In this document: one piece after another, positions 1 to 13,000 of the stretch
Layout of the letters: each line of letters starts with the position of its first letter
Numbering within the stretch: position 1 is the stretch's first letter
Source: Omphiscola glabra
Taxonomy: Eukaryota; Mollusca; Gastropoda; Lymnaeidae
Direction: 5' to 3'
DNA: 64,000 nt
Assembly (NCBI GenBank): GCA_964017045.1
Contig: OZ024794.1
Coordinates: 34,489,182-34,553,181, forward strand
Position numbers and translations under genes: made by a program
Notes under the pieces: generated by a model
The model's database searches: none
Told to the model about the DNA's origin: nothing
The model's input: the letters and a program-made list of their open reading frames with translations, nothing else

Positions 1-670
1 GAAGGGAGGATGGGAGCCTTGTCAGATGTGTGCACATAACTCAATCTAAGCTACCGGTTATACATATTGGTACTTGAGTAGAAACTAAAATACATTTCTA
101 ATTATTTTTTTTTAATTATCGTAAATGTAAATAAATGAAGGGGAAAAAAATGTACTTGATGCTGTACTGGTTAAATATGATCTTTTAAGAGGTTCAACTA
201 ATTACCGGGTACCTCTTATGATCTAGCTAATTATTATACTACTTGCCTACTTATTTTTGAAATCATTTTGCATCTCTTATGAATGAAACTCATTTTGCAC
301 ATGGAAAATTATGATAATTTATAATATGGACTCTACCAGGATTTTAAACCTCAAATAAATATATACTGGTTTAAATGCCTTCTAATTCTAAATTCATTCT
401 TAAACACAAGTTATCAAATATTTCCTAAGCTATTGCACTGACACCCATTTCCAATACAATTTAAGCAGTAGTCTCCCTTTTGTTACCAAAGTTTTAACAT
501 ACAGGTATTTTGATTTTCAACTAATTTTTTATTGCGCGTCTTTCACCAGTGTTGAGTCTTCGGGTATCAGCAAGGATGCGTTTCTTTTTTCATTTCTTTT
601 TAAACGTGTAAGTTGAATTTTAATACAAATTAATAGAAAATTTCATTACAATATACTTCAAATTAACAAT
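1..670. other. AT-rich sequence, no gene seen
   Basis: No exon with splice sites and no recognisable protein fragment on either strand. It precedes the 3' end of the minus-strand LINE fragment. Confidence 0.5.
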
Positions 671-674
671 ATCG

Positions 675-1316
675 ATCATCAGATTCTTCTTCTTATGCCT
701 TTTTACCCCGTCTGGGACATAGGCCGTCCACAAGAATTTTCCATTCATTGCTTTCCTTTCCAGTTGCTTCCCGGTGTGTCCCATATTTTGCGTGTCAGCC
801 TCTAGCTTGCGTCTCGATGTATTCTTTGGCCTTTCTCTCTTTCTTTTTCCATGTGGATTCCATGTTTGGGATAGTCTGGTGATGGTATCTGGGGTTTTTG
901 GAGAGTTTGCCCTATCCACCACCATCTTTTCTTTATGATGTCTTCATCAATGGGCACCCGGTAAGTCCTTTCTAGTAGATCTTTGTTAGTGATGGTATTA
1001 GGCCATTTGATGTTCAAGATCTTTCTAAGGCATGTGTTTATGAAGGTCTGTAATGCTTGATGTTGTTTTCATTGCTTCTGCTCCATATAATAGAACTGTT
1101 TTGACATTAGTGTTAAAGATTCTGACCTTGGTTTGCAGCTTTAGCTCATTCGACTCCCAAATTTTCTTTAATACGGTAGCACAAATGCTGATCTAGCTTT
1201 TCCAATTCTAGCCCTTACATCCACCTTGGATCCACCATTTATATCGATGGTCCTGCCTAAGTATGTGAAGGACAGAAGTGCGATGTCGTCTGCAAAGTCT
1301 AGGTCATTCAGATCAT
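675..1316 (-). mobile_element. 3' fragment of a non-LTR retrotransposon (endonuclease-reverse transcriptase type LINE)
   Basis: Read on the minus strand. The segment starts with a reverse transcriptase catalytic block (DLDFADDIALLS, about 1277-1312). It jumps directly to the FTYLGRTIDINGG region, then continues through KARIGKARSAF, RKILNIKWPNTITN, an IDEDIIKKRWWWIG block and KRKRERPKNTSRRKLEADT to the usual C-terminal end. These blocks are typical of RTE-like endonuclease-reverse transcriptase LINEs common in molluscs and trematodes. Several frameshifts and stops break it, and sequence normally found between FADD and FTYLG is missing, so it is dead. The GAA-rich tail near 675-690 marks the 3' end. 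Clade assignment is inference. Confidence 0.8.
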
Positions 1317-1395
1317 AAGATTTAGTGGATGATAATGATGTGAGTAATGCTCAGTTAAGAACAGGAAAGTTAACACACACATTGTTCATGTCCTA

Positions 1396-1648
1396 CAATT
1401 GAAGGGCCGAGTAGAAAAAGTACTTAAGTTACAATTTTTAAAAAATGAGTTAAGACAGTTATATTTGATTACTTCCCCTGAATCATTCCTGTAAAGATCA
1501 TTCATGAAAAATGTCCATAAGTGTTTTATACAGAGTTACTTCGAGCAGCTTTTAAGGTATTTAAATAAGAATTTAAAAACTTTAAACTCATTTTTCTCAA
1601 AACTGCAAAAACACACTTAAGTACTTTTTCTACTCGGCCCTTCAATTG
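1396..1648. repeat. Foldback element with perfect 34-bp inverted arms
   Basis: Positions 1396-1429 and 1615-1648 are perfect reverse complements (outer ends CAATTG, inner part GGGCCGAGTAGAAAAAGTAC), separated by about 185 bp. Inner sequence is only weakly symmetric. It could be a small foldback MITE or a hairpin-forming locus. No clear target-site duplication was seen. Confidence 0.6.
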
Positions 1649-2275
1649 GTCTATCCACCCTAAGTCCAGTGTTGGGTTTCCCCAAAGTGACATCACTGCG
1701 CTTAGGGTGAGACAACTCTTGGCAAAACCAATACTGTTATCCCAAACTCTGGCACATAGTAGGGTGAAAAATACAAAACAAATGGAGAGATCATTCACAG
1801 GCTATGTACCTTTGGTGGCTGTTCAAAGATGCTTGGGAAATAAAATAAAAAGAAAATCAAGGCTTTAAGAGCAGTACATTACAAGTTATTAGTGCTTTAA
1901 GTTTAGTTAGTTAACTGATTGAACTCACCCGTACCCACTTATTTACAGTTACTGCCAGAGTTAATTTAATAAAGAATACACATAAGTTAACATGCAAAAA
2001 TATCAAAATGAGTTAAGAAATATTAGCGCTGAACTGCACTTTTACCTTATTTCCAGTGCTAAATGAGGGTTTTGAAACGCTTTTTGTGTTTTTAAAGCAA
2101 CAAAGATGTTGATAATACAATGTTGAATACTTCTTACTTCTGGAAAGTTTCTTATTATTTGTCCACTCTGCTATACATGTATGTGCCTTTTCGTTATAAA
2201 AATATGAAAAGTGGTCACAAATCTCTATGACCTACTCTATGTTTAAAAAAGTGAGGGTAAATTCGAATAGATCAT

Positions 2276-2680
2276 ACCACGTTTTTATACCATGGCCGCC
2301 AACTTGATTGCTGTGACCCGTAAAATTAAGAATTAAATGTTAAAAAATAATGAAGAAAAAATTTCCTATGTATCCTTAAATTAAACCTAACCTGAACTCC
2401 TAAATCTATCACTAAACCTAACCTGAACCCTAAATCTATCACTAAACCTAACCTAATGAAATGAGGTACAATCTATCTTAATTAGTTAAATTAGCCAAAG
2501 TGAGTTTTTATTCACGAAAAAATCATAACTTGGTAAATGTGAAGAGATAGCACCGCATTTTTACCATGGCCGCCAACTTGATTACCGTGACCCATAAAAT
2601 TAAGAATAAAATATTTAAAAATAATGAAAAAATTTCCTAAATGTATCCCTAAACCTAACCTGAACCCTAAATGTAACCGT
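2276..2680. repeat. Direct duplication of a ~125-bp segment
   Basis: Copy A (about 2276-2400) and copy B (about 2551-2680) share a diverged block starting near TACCATGGCCGCCAACTTG and continuing through AAAATTAAGAATAAA, an A-rich stretch and CTAAACCTAACCTGAACCC. Between them the CTAAACCTAACCTGAACCC motif is itself repeated. Probably an old segmental duplication or two copies of one short interspersed repeat upstream of the CDC25 exons. Confidence 0.6.
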
Positions 2681-2689
2681 AATAGTCCC

Positions 2690-3820
2690 ACTAGTCAATT
2701 CAGTGTCAGTGTTACATACAATACTGTATCAATACAAGACAAGTGTAGCCTGGTTGTTATTGTCCAAGTTTTAGTTGACCGAGGGAATAACCACTGAATC
2801 TGCATCTAGAGTCTACCACTGCCATTGGCAGACAGTAGATGCGTTTTTTAACTTACCGATTTTTTTAGCATATGATCTTGAAATGCTATTTTGAAAACGC
2901 GATTTGACTGCAAAATAGATCCAAGTACATTTTCGCAAGGGCGCAGCCATTTTTAATTTAAAAATGAAATCTAACTTTCAATAACCACAAACGAAACAAA
3001 CTTTACTAATAGATTAGGAAATATTTTAAAATAAATATAAATCTTTGAACCTTAAATATTTTTATTAATTAATATTTCAAAATGAAAATGTGACACTTAA
3101 AAAAAAAATCACTCCACAGCGAAGCTAGCTTTGAGCAGTGAGTTTGAGGTTTTTAAAAACTTAAACCGTTGAAGATAACGAATGTTGTAGAAATGTGGAT
3201 GCTGGAATATGATTTTATTAGATTGCAAATAATATATATTCTTCCTTTGTTTTAATGTAACATTCTCTCTTAAGATAAGCGCATTTAGAAAACTATGGGT
3301 AAATGTTTTTGCAGTGTATTAGGCCTACAGAAACTATGATTTATAAGGAATAAAATTATCTTGATGTCGTCCCGCGAGTCCACCCACTGGTCCATACTCA
3401 TTCATTTTCATTCAATGACATGGGCTTGGGTTAAGGCAAACTCAAAGTATTTTTTAATTTATTAAATAAAATTTAAGTCAAAATATTACAACCTTATTTA
3501 TTTAAGAATCACCACCATTTGATAATTTTAAAATCTATACCGATTTGTTATTTCAAGCAATGGCTTTGCCTTTGGCCTTTCTTCATTTTCATACTAGTTA
3601 GTAAATACTACTACACTACAACAGTCTCATTGACCATTGCATTGGCATTGATTGAAAAGTGGTGAATGAAGATTGTCTTTATTCAATAATTTATATGCCG
3701 AAGGCATAAATCACAATTTAGCAATTTATTTGTCAATTAAATCCTGACTTGATAAAATATTTGACCTGTTTGTAAAGTTTTATCATACATTTTCTAATTA
3801 TGTATATATTGTTTTAACAG
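2690..3820. other. Intronic or upstream sequence of CDC25, no exon found
   Basis: The first CDC25 exon recognised begins at 3821 with a normal acceptor, so at least one upstream exon must exist. I looked for a short initiating exon with a compatible donor and found none I could defend. The 5' end of the gene may lie outside the window. Confidence 0.4.
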
Positions 3821-6800
3821 ATGATACTTTGTTTGCCAGTTTGGCAGATATTCCTGAAGAAAATCTTTCTACAAGTATGGCTGGACTGCAATCTTTTTTA
3901 ACAAAACCGAGCAAAGCTTTAAATTTAGGCAACCCATCGCCATCGGATGAGCCATATCTTTTAGGTCCATCTTCAATTTCACCAAGGCACCTGGAAAAGA
4001 TATTTGGAACCTCCGCCTCTCAATGTATGGTTTCACCTAGTAAAGAATTAGAGATGTCCATGGACTTGTCATCTCCTTGGGCTTGTGTAAAAAAGAAACC
4101 AGTTGATCGAACTCAACTAAAGCTAGAACTGACCCAGGCTAATAACAATACCAGGAAAGTTACAAATTTGAAAGTTATTAATACTTTATTCACACAAATG
4201 TCAGACACATTTACAGATGGAATTGAGATTGAACCAATGCAAATTTTTAACACCAGTCCCAATTCTCCGTCCTTAGAATTTAAGGCCATGCTAGATGCCA
4301 TAGATGTTTCTCCTGATGCAGATTGTTCTGAAGAGGTATTACAGTTTTTTGTTTATCTCATAGAATTAGTAATTAACCTTCTGGCGGGCACACTCTTTTC
4401 GTAACAATTTGATATCGCCAAAGAGGGACTGGTTAAATTAGTTAGTTTTATTGAAATTTTGTAAAATAATTTATTTTTAAAGTAATTTAACCAACACACA
4501 ATATAAAATACAACCCCCAATAATATTTTTTTTTTGAATTTCCTCTATACCCTTGAGATTCTTAAAATCAAACATTACCCTACCACTCACCATGTTAGAC
4601 AGCAGAGGTAACATGAAACATGTATGGATCTATATAAATATCTCGTTTTAGTGCAATGTATCAAAAAGATTTTTACTATTTATAATAAGATAATGTATCA
4701 GTAAATATACTAATATGAAAAAAGTAACTTCCCAGATAAAGAAAATAATACAATTGTCAAACTTCAATAAAGTAATGTGCAGAGGCGCTGTGTATCAGTT
4801 TGAACAAATCAGCCGAAATCTACACTCTGAAAGCGTTTTCTACACACTAAACGGCCTTGACCTGTAAAGGAAAGGAAAACATTAAGCTACTGATAAGTAG
4901 AGCTCGCTGTCATCTCTCATTAATGTGTGCAAAAGAAAAACGGTTGGCTTGTATCAATCTGATCAAGCGCGCTCGATGAAAGGTTAAGAAATGCTCATAC
5001 GTTGTATTTGTATGAATCTATGAAAAATATCATTAAAATAAACTTTGGGCCCAATTGATTTTATTGCAGTGAAGTGTGATTTTTTTAATTTCATATTGTT
5101 TTATACATTTATATAATCTAGGACTTTTTAAAGCGGCAATTAAAACCAAGTATAAGAAGGTGTAGATCACTTGAAATGCGTAAACATCTGATTGACCTCT
5201 CCAATACACCTACAAATGCATTTAAGAGAAATGTATTTAAGCGTCCCCCTGAAGCTGATTCCATTCAGGTATGCTTTTTTAATTAATATTTCTCATTATT
5301 TCTTTCAAGGTGTCTTACATAAATAATAAAATTTACAAAAATAAAAATTTGACTATAGTTTTGGTAAAGTAAGAAATAGATGTGGCAAACTGAAAGAATT
5401 GGCATCCATAGTTCATATTACAATTCATTAAAAAAAATTATGATCTTTAATTATGATATTGATATGTTTAAAAAATTCTCAGTTAAAATGTGTAAAAAGG
5501 ACAAAAGATGTTGTGCTGTCAGAAAATCATATCACAAATAATGATCCTGACATGATGATTGGCAATGAAGAGAAAGGTCAAGATAAAAATCTCTACCATG
5601 AACGTATTAAAACTGCTGTAGATGCTTTGGAGTCACCTGACTTGATTGCAGATGGTTCAAGGGTAAAAAAAAAGTATAAGTAAATTTAGATAAGTTTGTT
5701 GCTAGTGTAGAGCTCCATTAAACAATATCTTTTATTTAATTTGAAACATAGAATAAAAGTTGGACATATTTCACATATGCATGAAACATACACTTTGAGG
5801 TGCATGAAGCTAAAATAAATAAGTATAATTTGAACTATTTATGGTATTCTTAGCCTTGATTCTCACAATATACGAGATAATAAATTCCGTTTTGCTAATT
5901 TTGATTGTTAATTTTCATCTCCACAGGAGTATTGCTTACCTGTTATAACAGGCAAACATAGTGACCTGAAAAACATAAGCCACCAAACCGTGAGTATTTC
6001 TTACTTCTAATTAATGTTTTTTGCTTTTTTACAAGTACAGTAGAACCCGGTTATGTCGACGGCCACGGGGTATGCCAAAAGGCGTCGAGATAACCGAGGA
6101 TCGAGATAAACGAAAACCAATATGGCGGCAATATATTAACATGTGCTTGAAATGTCTTTATGTACATGATGTGCGTTAATAAATGAGAATCAGTGGCGTA
6201 GCGAGGGGGGGTGCAAGGGGGGCATCATGCCCCGGGCGCTACTCACAAAGGGGCACCAAATGGTATATTTTACATATAATATTGTATGATTTTCAAATGG
6301 GGGGGGCACTAAAAAGGTATTGTGCCCGGGGCGCGAGTTAAGCTACGCCACTGATGAGAATGTACATGCACATGTTTTTGGAGGTTTTTTTACACAACGT
6401 TGCCGTTATTTGTTTGATGAAGCGATCGGCATGCTATAAAAATGTACATACATGTTTGCTAACAACATGTTTGCAGTTATCGTATGCCCGTATACTCAGT
6501 CGCGTAGCGAGGGGGGGCAAGGGGGGCATCATGCCCCGGGCGCTACTTACAAAAGGGGCGCCAAATGGTATATTTTACATATAATATTGTATGGTTTTCG
6601 AATATTGGGGGCGCTAAAAAGGTATTGTGCCCCGGGCGCGAGTTAAGATCGATACGTCACTGCGTATACTATTGCTTTGTGTTTTCATAAAGAGATCGCT
6701 GTAGTGGTAATATTTAACATGACATGGTCACAACACACTGTAGTCCGCCAACACGTCTTTCCGTGCTGTGACGTCATTATTTCGCTCGGCGGAACCAACC

Positions 6801-8981
6801 TTCCCCCACCCGCAGATAGCTAGTTCACTGTGACACACAAAGCAACAATATGACATCACGATCAATACGATACGTTGCGGTGATATTTGTATAACATTTG
6901 ACACTCCTACCAATTCTCCTACCCATGTGTCTCGTATGCCACAAATTTCCTTGACAACCAACAATGCACTGCTAAGATGGGATTGTCGATACAAACGCAA
7001 AAATACGGTAGTGAGATGGTGAAGTGGCATCGATAACTAACTTTTCAAAAGCTGGCGATTGGTCACAGGGATCGAGATAACCAACATTAAGTGGCAAATT
7101 TGGCCCTCTTTTGTGCTCGAGATATTAGGGTTCGGCAACATAAAAGAATCGACATAACCGATGAGAAAATGCTAAGACAAAGAGAGAATTTGGCGGTTCC
7201 ACTTCAAAAACGTCGACTTAATAGGGTTGGCGAATTAACCGAGGTCGAGATAAGCGGGTTCGACTGTATTTCTAAAATATTTCTGATCATAACAATTTTA
7301 AATTAAAATAACAACTTACACTTGTCAAATAAAATACATTGAATATTTGTGCGATGTTAAACTGACAGGACTGAAATTTTGATTTGTAATCTCAACCAGC
7401 TACACCAGTGAACTACTAGAATAATTTTTTTTTATTTAGATGGCTGACTTGTTGTCGCATGTTTATGAAAGCTCATTTGATAAGCTGACCATTATAGATT
7501 GCAGATACCCTTATGAATATGAAGGTGGACACATAAAGGTAATGGTAAAAGCCAATTGGTCTATATAGAACTAGATACCATCTATTAGCAATATTAACAT
7601 TTCTCAATATTTATCTACCAGTACATCTATTGAGATTTTTTATATATTAAAATGATGGTTGTATTTGTACAAAGAGTTATTTAAATTACCTAATCTAATA
7701 TGTTACATTATTAAATCTTAAATTATTGTCAAGTGTCAAAATTAATTTACAATTATTTGTTTTAAAATAATATATTAATTCTTTTACTTTTCATTATCCT
7801 AGGGAGCAGTAAACATTTATACAGAGGAAAAAATGATTGACTTTCTAAACACAGAAATCAAAGAAGTAACCAGGTCTGCACACAGGCATATATTGGTCTT
7901 TCACTGTGAATTTTCTAGCCAGAGAGGCCCTAGCTTGTGAGTTTGAATGTTTCATCTCATTTTGATATTTTCATTCTTTTCACCAATTGTTTCAAGGTAT
8001 AGTCGGCTGCAATATTTTGTATTAATTTGTTTTTAGGCATTTTTTATGTTTGAGGATTTGTTTTTGTTAATTTAACTAGGCCAAGAATATAATCAAGTGT
8101 TTTTATTTGTACCAATTCAAATTCGATGTTCATCAGACTGAGGCACTTGCGCAAATATGACAGGAAGTTGAATGTCCTGCACTACCCACAGTTAACTTTC
8201 CCAGAAGTTTATTGTCTCTTCGGAGGATACAAAGATTTTTTTATCAATCATCCAGTAAGTCTGCATAAGATTAATGTAATGTTTATGCAGGGAAAATCCT
8301 TTGTTATAATGTTAAAATTTTAGATTTAGGAATGAAAATTGTTTATTACATTAATCATAAGTAGGGCTTCCTATTGGAGGATTGTCAAATAGAATTTAGG
8401 ATTTGATATTTTGATTTTTAAAATGTTGGACTTTAAAAGACATTTTAGGAATCCGTAATTGGTAAAATACAAATTTTTAGCACTAAACCAGAAATTTTTT
8501 TTCTCTTAAGTTTATAAAAACTATTAAATGTTTATTTCTTTCTGAATAATTGTGATTTGAGAGCAAAAATAACATAAAACAATTCTATTTGTGTGATAAA
8601 AAGTAGCAAGGTAAAAATCAGAGATCGGGATTGGTTAAATTTTATCTCAGAATCCTAGAAATACTTTCAAGTTTGCAATCCCTGATGCAGGTTTTTTAAA
8701 AATTTAAAAATTTAACAAAACTTTCAATCTCTTAAACTGTCTATACTTACAATTCTTATGTGAGTTACGATTGCTCTTAATTTTAAAACTTAAATTTAAA
8801 TATTTTAACTGCTGCTGATTGCATTTTTTCTAAAAATCATTTTAATTTATCTCTACAGCATCTTTGTGAGCCCTCAAGTTATGTACCAATGGTAGATGAA
8901 AAATATTCCAGTGACCTGAGGCATTTCCGTATTAAGGCCAAATCTTGGGCTGCAGGAGAAAAAAAATTGCCCATCACATAA
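3821..8981 (+). CDS. CDC25: M-phase inducer phosphatase CDC25 (5' end not found)
   Basis: Dual-specificity phosphatase that removes inhibitory phosphates from cyclin-dependent kinases to trigger mitotic entry. Eight exons in consistent phase: 3821-4335, 5122-5268, 5483-5662, 5927-5989, 7440-7538, 7803-7936, 8137-8254, 8859-8981 (stop TAA), giving about 459 codons. The N-terminal regulatory half is Ser/Thr-Pro rich (SPSDEP, SISPRH, TSPNSPS, DVSPDADC) with basic KRNVFKRPPE and RRCRSLE. The rhodanese-like catalytic half has the family's [34 protein letters not shown], the CX5R loop HCEFSSQRGP (catalytic Cys and Arg intact), FPEVYCLFGGYKDFF and CEPSSYVPM. Human CDC25A is about 524 aa, so some 60 N-terminal residues are unaccounted for. 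The initiator exon was not found. The last residues after CEPSSYVPM are short and end KSWAAGEKKLPIT. Cdk and 14-3-3 regulation is inferred from the family. Confidence 0.94.
4530..4972. repeat. Dispersed ~450-bp repeat, copy 1 (CDC25 intron)
   Basis: Closely matches 60226-60702 in the same orientation, from TTTCCTCTATA through TCAAACATT, AATGTATCA, ATAAGATAATGTATCA, AAATAATAC and ATTGTCAAACTTCAA to GGCTTGTATCAATCTGATCA. Both copies sit in introns of unrelated genes, so this is an interspersed element, with no coding capacity seen. Family unknown (SINE- or MITE-like). Confidence 0.75.
6191..6353. mobile_element. MITE, 163 bp, 8-bp target duplication (copy 1)
   Basis: Terminal inverted repeats CAGTGGCGTAGC / GCTACGCCACTG. 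Perfect 8-bp duplication ATGAGAAT at 6183-6190 and 6354-6361. Interior has GC-rich runs (GGGGGGCATCATGCCCC). 8-bp duplications point to hAT-type transposition. Confidence 0.88.
6497..6662. mobile_element. MITE, 166 bp, same family as 6191-6353 (copy 2)
   Basis: Internally almost the same as copy 1 (ATGGTATATTTTACATATAA shared). Ends have mutated (CAGTCGCGTAGC left, GATACGTCACTG right). Perfect 8-bp duplication CGTATACT at 6489-6496 and 6663-6670, so this was an independent insertion, not a tandem duplication of copy 1. Confidence 0.88.
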
Positions 8982-10040
8982 TTGCTTACTGAACAAAATT
9001 AAAACATAGAAGAAACATTAAATAAGACAAAAGTGTTTTTAGAAGCTATTCTTTCTTTATTCATGTGTAGAAGCACATGGGTTTTATTGGAACTTATGAG
9101 CTGTATCCAAATATAATTTTGCCTTTTGTGATGACAATAAGAGAAAAGCTTAGTGTCAGTAATTTTTTACCTTCATTTGAGAAAGACAATAATTTGAATA
9201 AACATATCTTTACTTTCCAGTGCCTTGTCTTCAGAGATTTTAGTTGGCTTAATTCAAAGGACTTTTTTGTCATGTATAGTTTAATTTAAAAAATTTCAAA
9301 TGAAAGTCAGCCACATTATGCCATGCAAGCTATTCAAGAAAATATATCTTATTTGAAGAATTCTTTTATGTATTGTAAGAATTTTTATAAGTGAAATATG
9401 CACTCAACAAAATATACCTCAGGAATTAATGTGTTGAGTGAAGCATAATTTAAAAAACTTAAAAGTGCAAAAAAAAACTGATGTTAAGCATACTTAAAAG
9501 TGTCGGCAGTTCTGCATCAGAATTGTTTTCATGTGAAGTATGTAAGTCAAGGGCGTTTGAAAGTCCATATCATTTTGTATGAAAGCATGTTTGAATTGTA
9601 CAGCTTATTTGAGTTTATGAATGAAAATAAATTGTACATTCAGCAGTGCCTTATTGCTTGTGTCAATTTTCGATTAACAAAATATATGGAGCATACTTTG
9701 TTTTCATACTTCATGAATTTATTTTACATGTTTTAGCAAAAGTTTTTTGAAAACTTATTACTGAATTAAAAAACCTTCACTATAATAAAGTAATGTATTT
9801 TGTAACCTGAACTTAAATAGGTGCATCCAATTTTTGAAGTGAAACAACATAAGAATGTATATATTTTTTTATGAACTGACATTTATTAAGTCATTTATTT
9901 AAAGAATGTATACAAAAATTCATCAAGTCATTGTTTATCTTGTGGTCTATTGTGAGATATTCTTATAAATCTTTTTAATCTAAGCCAAAAAAAATCTACA
10001 AAGAAAGGTCAATAAATTTGAATATTTTATAGAATGTATT
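8982..10040 (+). other. Probable CDC25 3' UTR region
   Basis: AT-rich sequence following the CDC25 stop. AATAAA hexamers occur, for example at 10011-10016 just before AT-rich sequence. The cleavage site cannot be set without transcripts. Confidence 0.4.
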
Positions 10041-13000
10041 TTTGTGCTGTGGAAATAGCAGTAACTTGTATAATATTTTATTGCATTTTGGCTACAGCAA
10101 ACAATTTTATGCTAATTTTGAAGCGGTAAGTGTACTTACATTTATAAATTAAATTTTGTTAAATTTTTTTAAAATATGCACTGAAATTAAATGTGACAAA
10201 AATCATTTAAGCTATTTGCTTTTCTGTTTCTTCTTTACTTTTTAACAAAATTTTATTTTTTTAACAACTCACATTACTTTTATTGAGCCTGGAGTTTAAA
10301 AAAAAAGGGTTATTAGTGTAAAACAAAGTGAGTTTGTGGTGAAACTAAATTAATGTTCACTAAAAAGAACATGTTAAACTAATTTAGGAGTTATTGTGAC
10401 AATTTTTTAATAAATAAATGAAACAAACACTAAGATGTTACAAACAACAAGCTCATTTATTCTCAAACAAATATGAAAGATCTAAAAAGTGCACTTCATC
10501 TCTGGAATGTCCAGTAATTACATGAAACAATTTAAATTTCGTACATTGTAAGATTCACAAATACATGTAACTATTGAGCAGCAAATTAGGCGATCACACC
10601 TAAATAACTGTCAATCAAATCCAAATTCTGTAACTATTAAGCAATCAGCCAATGACTTAGGGTTTTGTGGTGTTTCTGCTGGTATTGTCATTAGAACCAA
10701 TTTTAAAACTACAAAAGACCATCTTTTGGTTTAGAAATTTGGTGTAAAATATCCATGCAATGATTACATCTCCGTTTCATCTGAAGTATAGAGACATTTT
10801 TCTTCTTGAAATTTCCCTTTAAAGTGAATTTCTTAAAATGGTACTTAGTTTCCAGCCTTAATTTTAAGTTAACTTAGTTAAAACATTAATTGAAAGCTTA
10901 AGAAAAAATATTAAAAACCGGTAAAAGAAATAAAGCACCTTTTAAAAAAGGGTTTCACAACTGAGCACAACCAGGGGGATGCAACGTGCCATAACAGGAG
11001 GTCTGAGTAAAGGGGATTATAAGTACAGAGGAGCTTGACTTTTAAGTTGTGATCAAAATGTTCATTTTTTAAATTTCATTATCTAAATTTGTTATTATGT
11101 AATAAGTAACACTATTTTTTACAGTTCTATTTAAAATTCAGTTTAAAAAATTAGAAGCCAATTTTTTTTAACAGAATATAAAATGCATTGTTACTTTTGT
11201 GGTGGGTGCAAGATATAGTCAAACAATTCACAGAGAATGTGAGGCCTCCCATCGTCAAATTAAGAGCAGAACAAAGAAAAGGTTGAGAAACCCTGGTTTA
11301 AAATAACAAAAACTGTTCACAACAATGTTATCTTTATAAATTTAAATGAGCTACTGAGTTACATCTGAGTAATAAAACATAACAAAAATTAAACAAATTT
11401 TACACAAAATTCAAGTAGAGGTGGTAATTGGAATTATAGTCTCTTAATATGGCTAAACCAAATGTATTAAAATAATTTGAATAATATTAAAGTTAAAATA
11501 TGAAATGAATTTTTTGATATCAGAATAAATGACATGGGTAGAATTACTTGTAAAGTTAAAAAATTACAGCTCAAATTTTAATTACACTCTTGTGTCAGTG
11601 TGTTTGAAGAATGCAAGATGTTCAGTACGGTATTTTTTTCAGGTCTAAATATTCCTGGAGTGTTACCCATAATTTAATTTAGTTTTCAATAAAATGAATT
11701 ATATTTACAAGACATATGAAACGTGCGAAATAATTACAGCTAAGTAGTTGACTGAAAAAATTATTATGCTAATAACAATCAATATAATAAAAAAATTGTG
11801 GCTAACATTTTTATTGTCCCGTCTTTTCTTTTTCAACCCTAATGCGTTGTCTAAAACAGAGTTTTTTAATAATAATATTCATTTTAAAGAAAGAAAAATC
11901 CTGTCACTTTTGAATTTCTTTATTGACTAGAATAAAGCATTGAATTCTTTATTTTTAAAAATTTTGAGGCAAAAACATTATTTTGCACAACTAAGTCTTT
12001 ATTTTTTCAAATTTACCGCTAAAGACGTTTTAATTTTTTCTGAGGATCTAACATTTTAAAGTGCGTTGTCAACGCAAACAAATTAATTCTGTAGGACAGC
12101 CTTAAAAGTAATACAAACAGTCAATTTATAACTAAAAGCTCACTTTACAAAAAAAAATTAAGTACATTAAAATTTATAAAGGTAGATTAAATTAATAAGA
12201 TTTATGGAATGAAATTCAATATCAACTAATAATTTGGAATATTAATGTTAAATTCCATACTGGTATTTTAAATATTTAAATAACATATACACAAGGAATG
12301 TTTACAAACAAGTAGTACAAAAAAATGTTTAATAGAATTTGCTCAACTCATTTCTTTAAATAACAATAAAAATATTCATATTGTGAGAAAATGTTCAAAA
12401 CTATAATAAAAATGGATACATATTTCACAAAAAATTTAAACACTTTACAAGTGCATATATATAAGTAATAAAGTAAGACACAACCTTAGGATACTACAAA
12501 GTATATGCATATAAGATGATATGTTCTGCAGCTCTGTATAAAAACAGAACATAGTCTGAAACATAAAATAGATTTTAAATGGATATCAATATTGAATTTT
12601 TTTAATTAATCATATTTATACAGATTTTTGACAGTTAACCTGTAAATAATTATTTTTTTAAAATAAACATAAATTAAAGCCTTATTTTTTTAAAAATGAA
12701 GTTTTAAATTCTTTCTTTCAGATACATAGATCTAATATTTTTTTTAAAATTATTTTAGATGATAAAATGTAGACTGGCTAGACAGTTTACCAAAATGAAG
12801 TTGTAATTTTTAATGAATGTTTTTGTTTATTCCAAGATTGCTTGCTCAACACACATTGCAAGCTTTATTTTAATTTATTTTAAAAATAAATTTCATGCAT
12901 GGCCATTTTAAGTTTTATTACTCTAGTTTTTCTTAAAAACAAAACCTATTGCATCATAAGCAAGTCTCATGTGTTGAGATGTGCTGCAGTAATTATTTAC

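Larger units (their letters stand above)
6038..7266. mobile_element. Non-autonomous Tc1/mariner-superfamily element (pogo/Tigger-like ends), carrying two nested MITEs
   Basis: The element starts CAGTAGAACCCGGTTAT and ends AAGCGGGTTCGACTG, imperfect inverted repeats flanked by TA on both sides (6036-6037 and 7267-7268), the mariner-type target. Subterminal sequence on both sides repeats GTCGA/TCGAGATAAC motifs. The centre carries no recognisable transposase. Two MITEs (6191-6353 and 6497-6662) landed inside it, so it is older than they are. Lies in the CDC25 intron 5990-7439. The pogo/Tigger label rests on end sequence only. Confidence 0.75.

Noticed and set aside
2380..2680. Telomere-like CCTAACC repeats as an interstitial telomere
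   Set aside because: The CTAAACCTAACCTGAACCC units are irregular, few, and part of the larger 125-bp duplication; no (TTAGGG)n run.
4336..4404. Extension of the CDC25 first visible exon to an in-frame stop (VLQFFVYL...)
   Set aside because: A GT donor at 4336 with a phase-matching next exon at 5122 continues the family sequence; the extension is intron read-through.
6728..7030. 100-codon minus-strand open frame inside the TA-flanked element as a transposase
   Set aside because: No DDE/D motif, helix-turn-helix or resemblance to known transposases.
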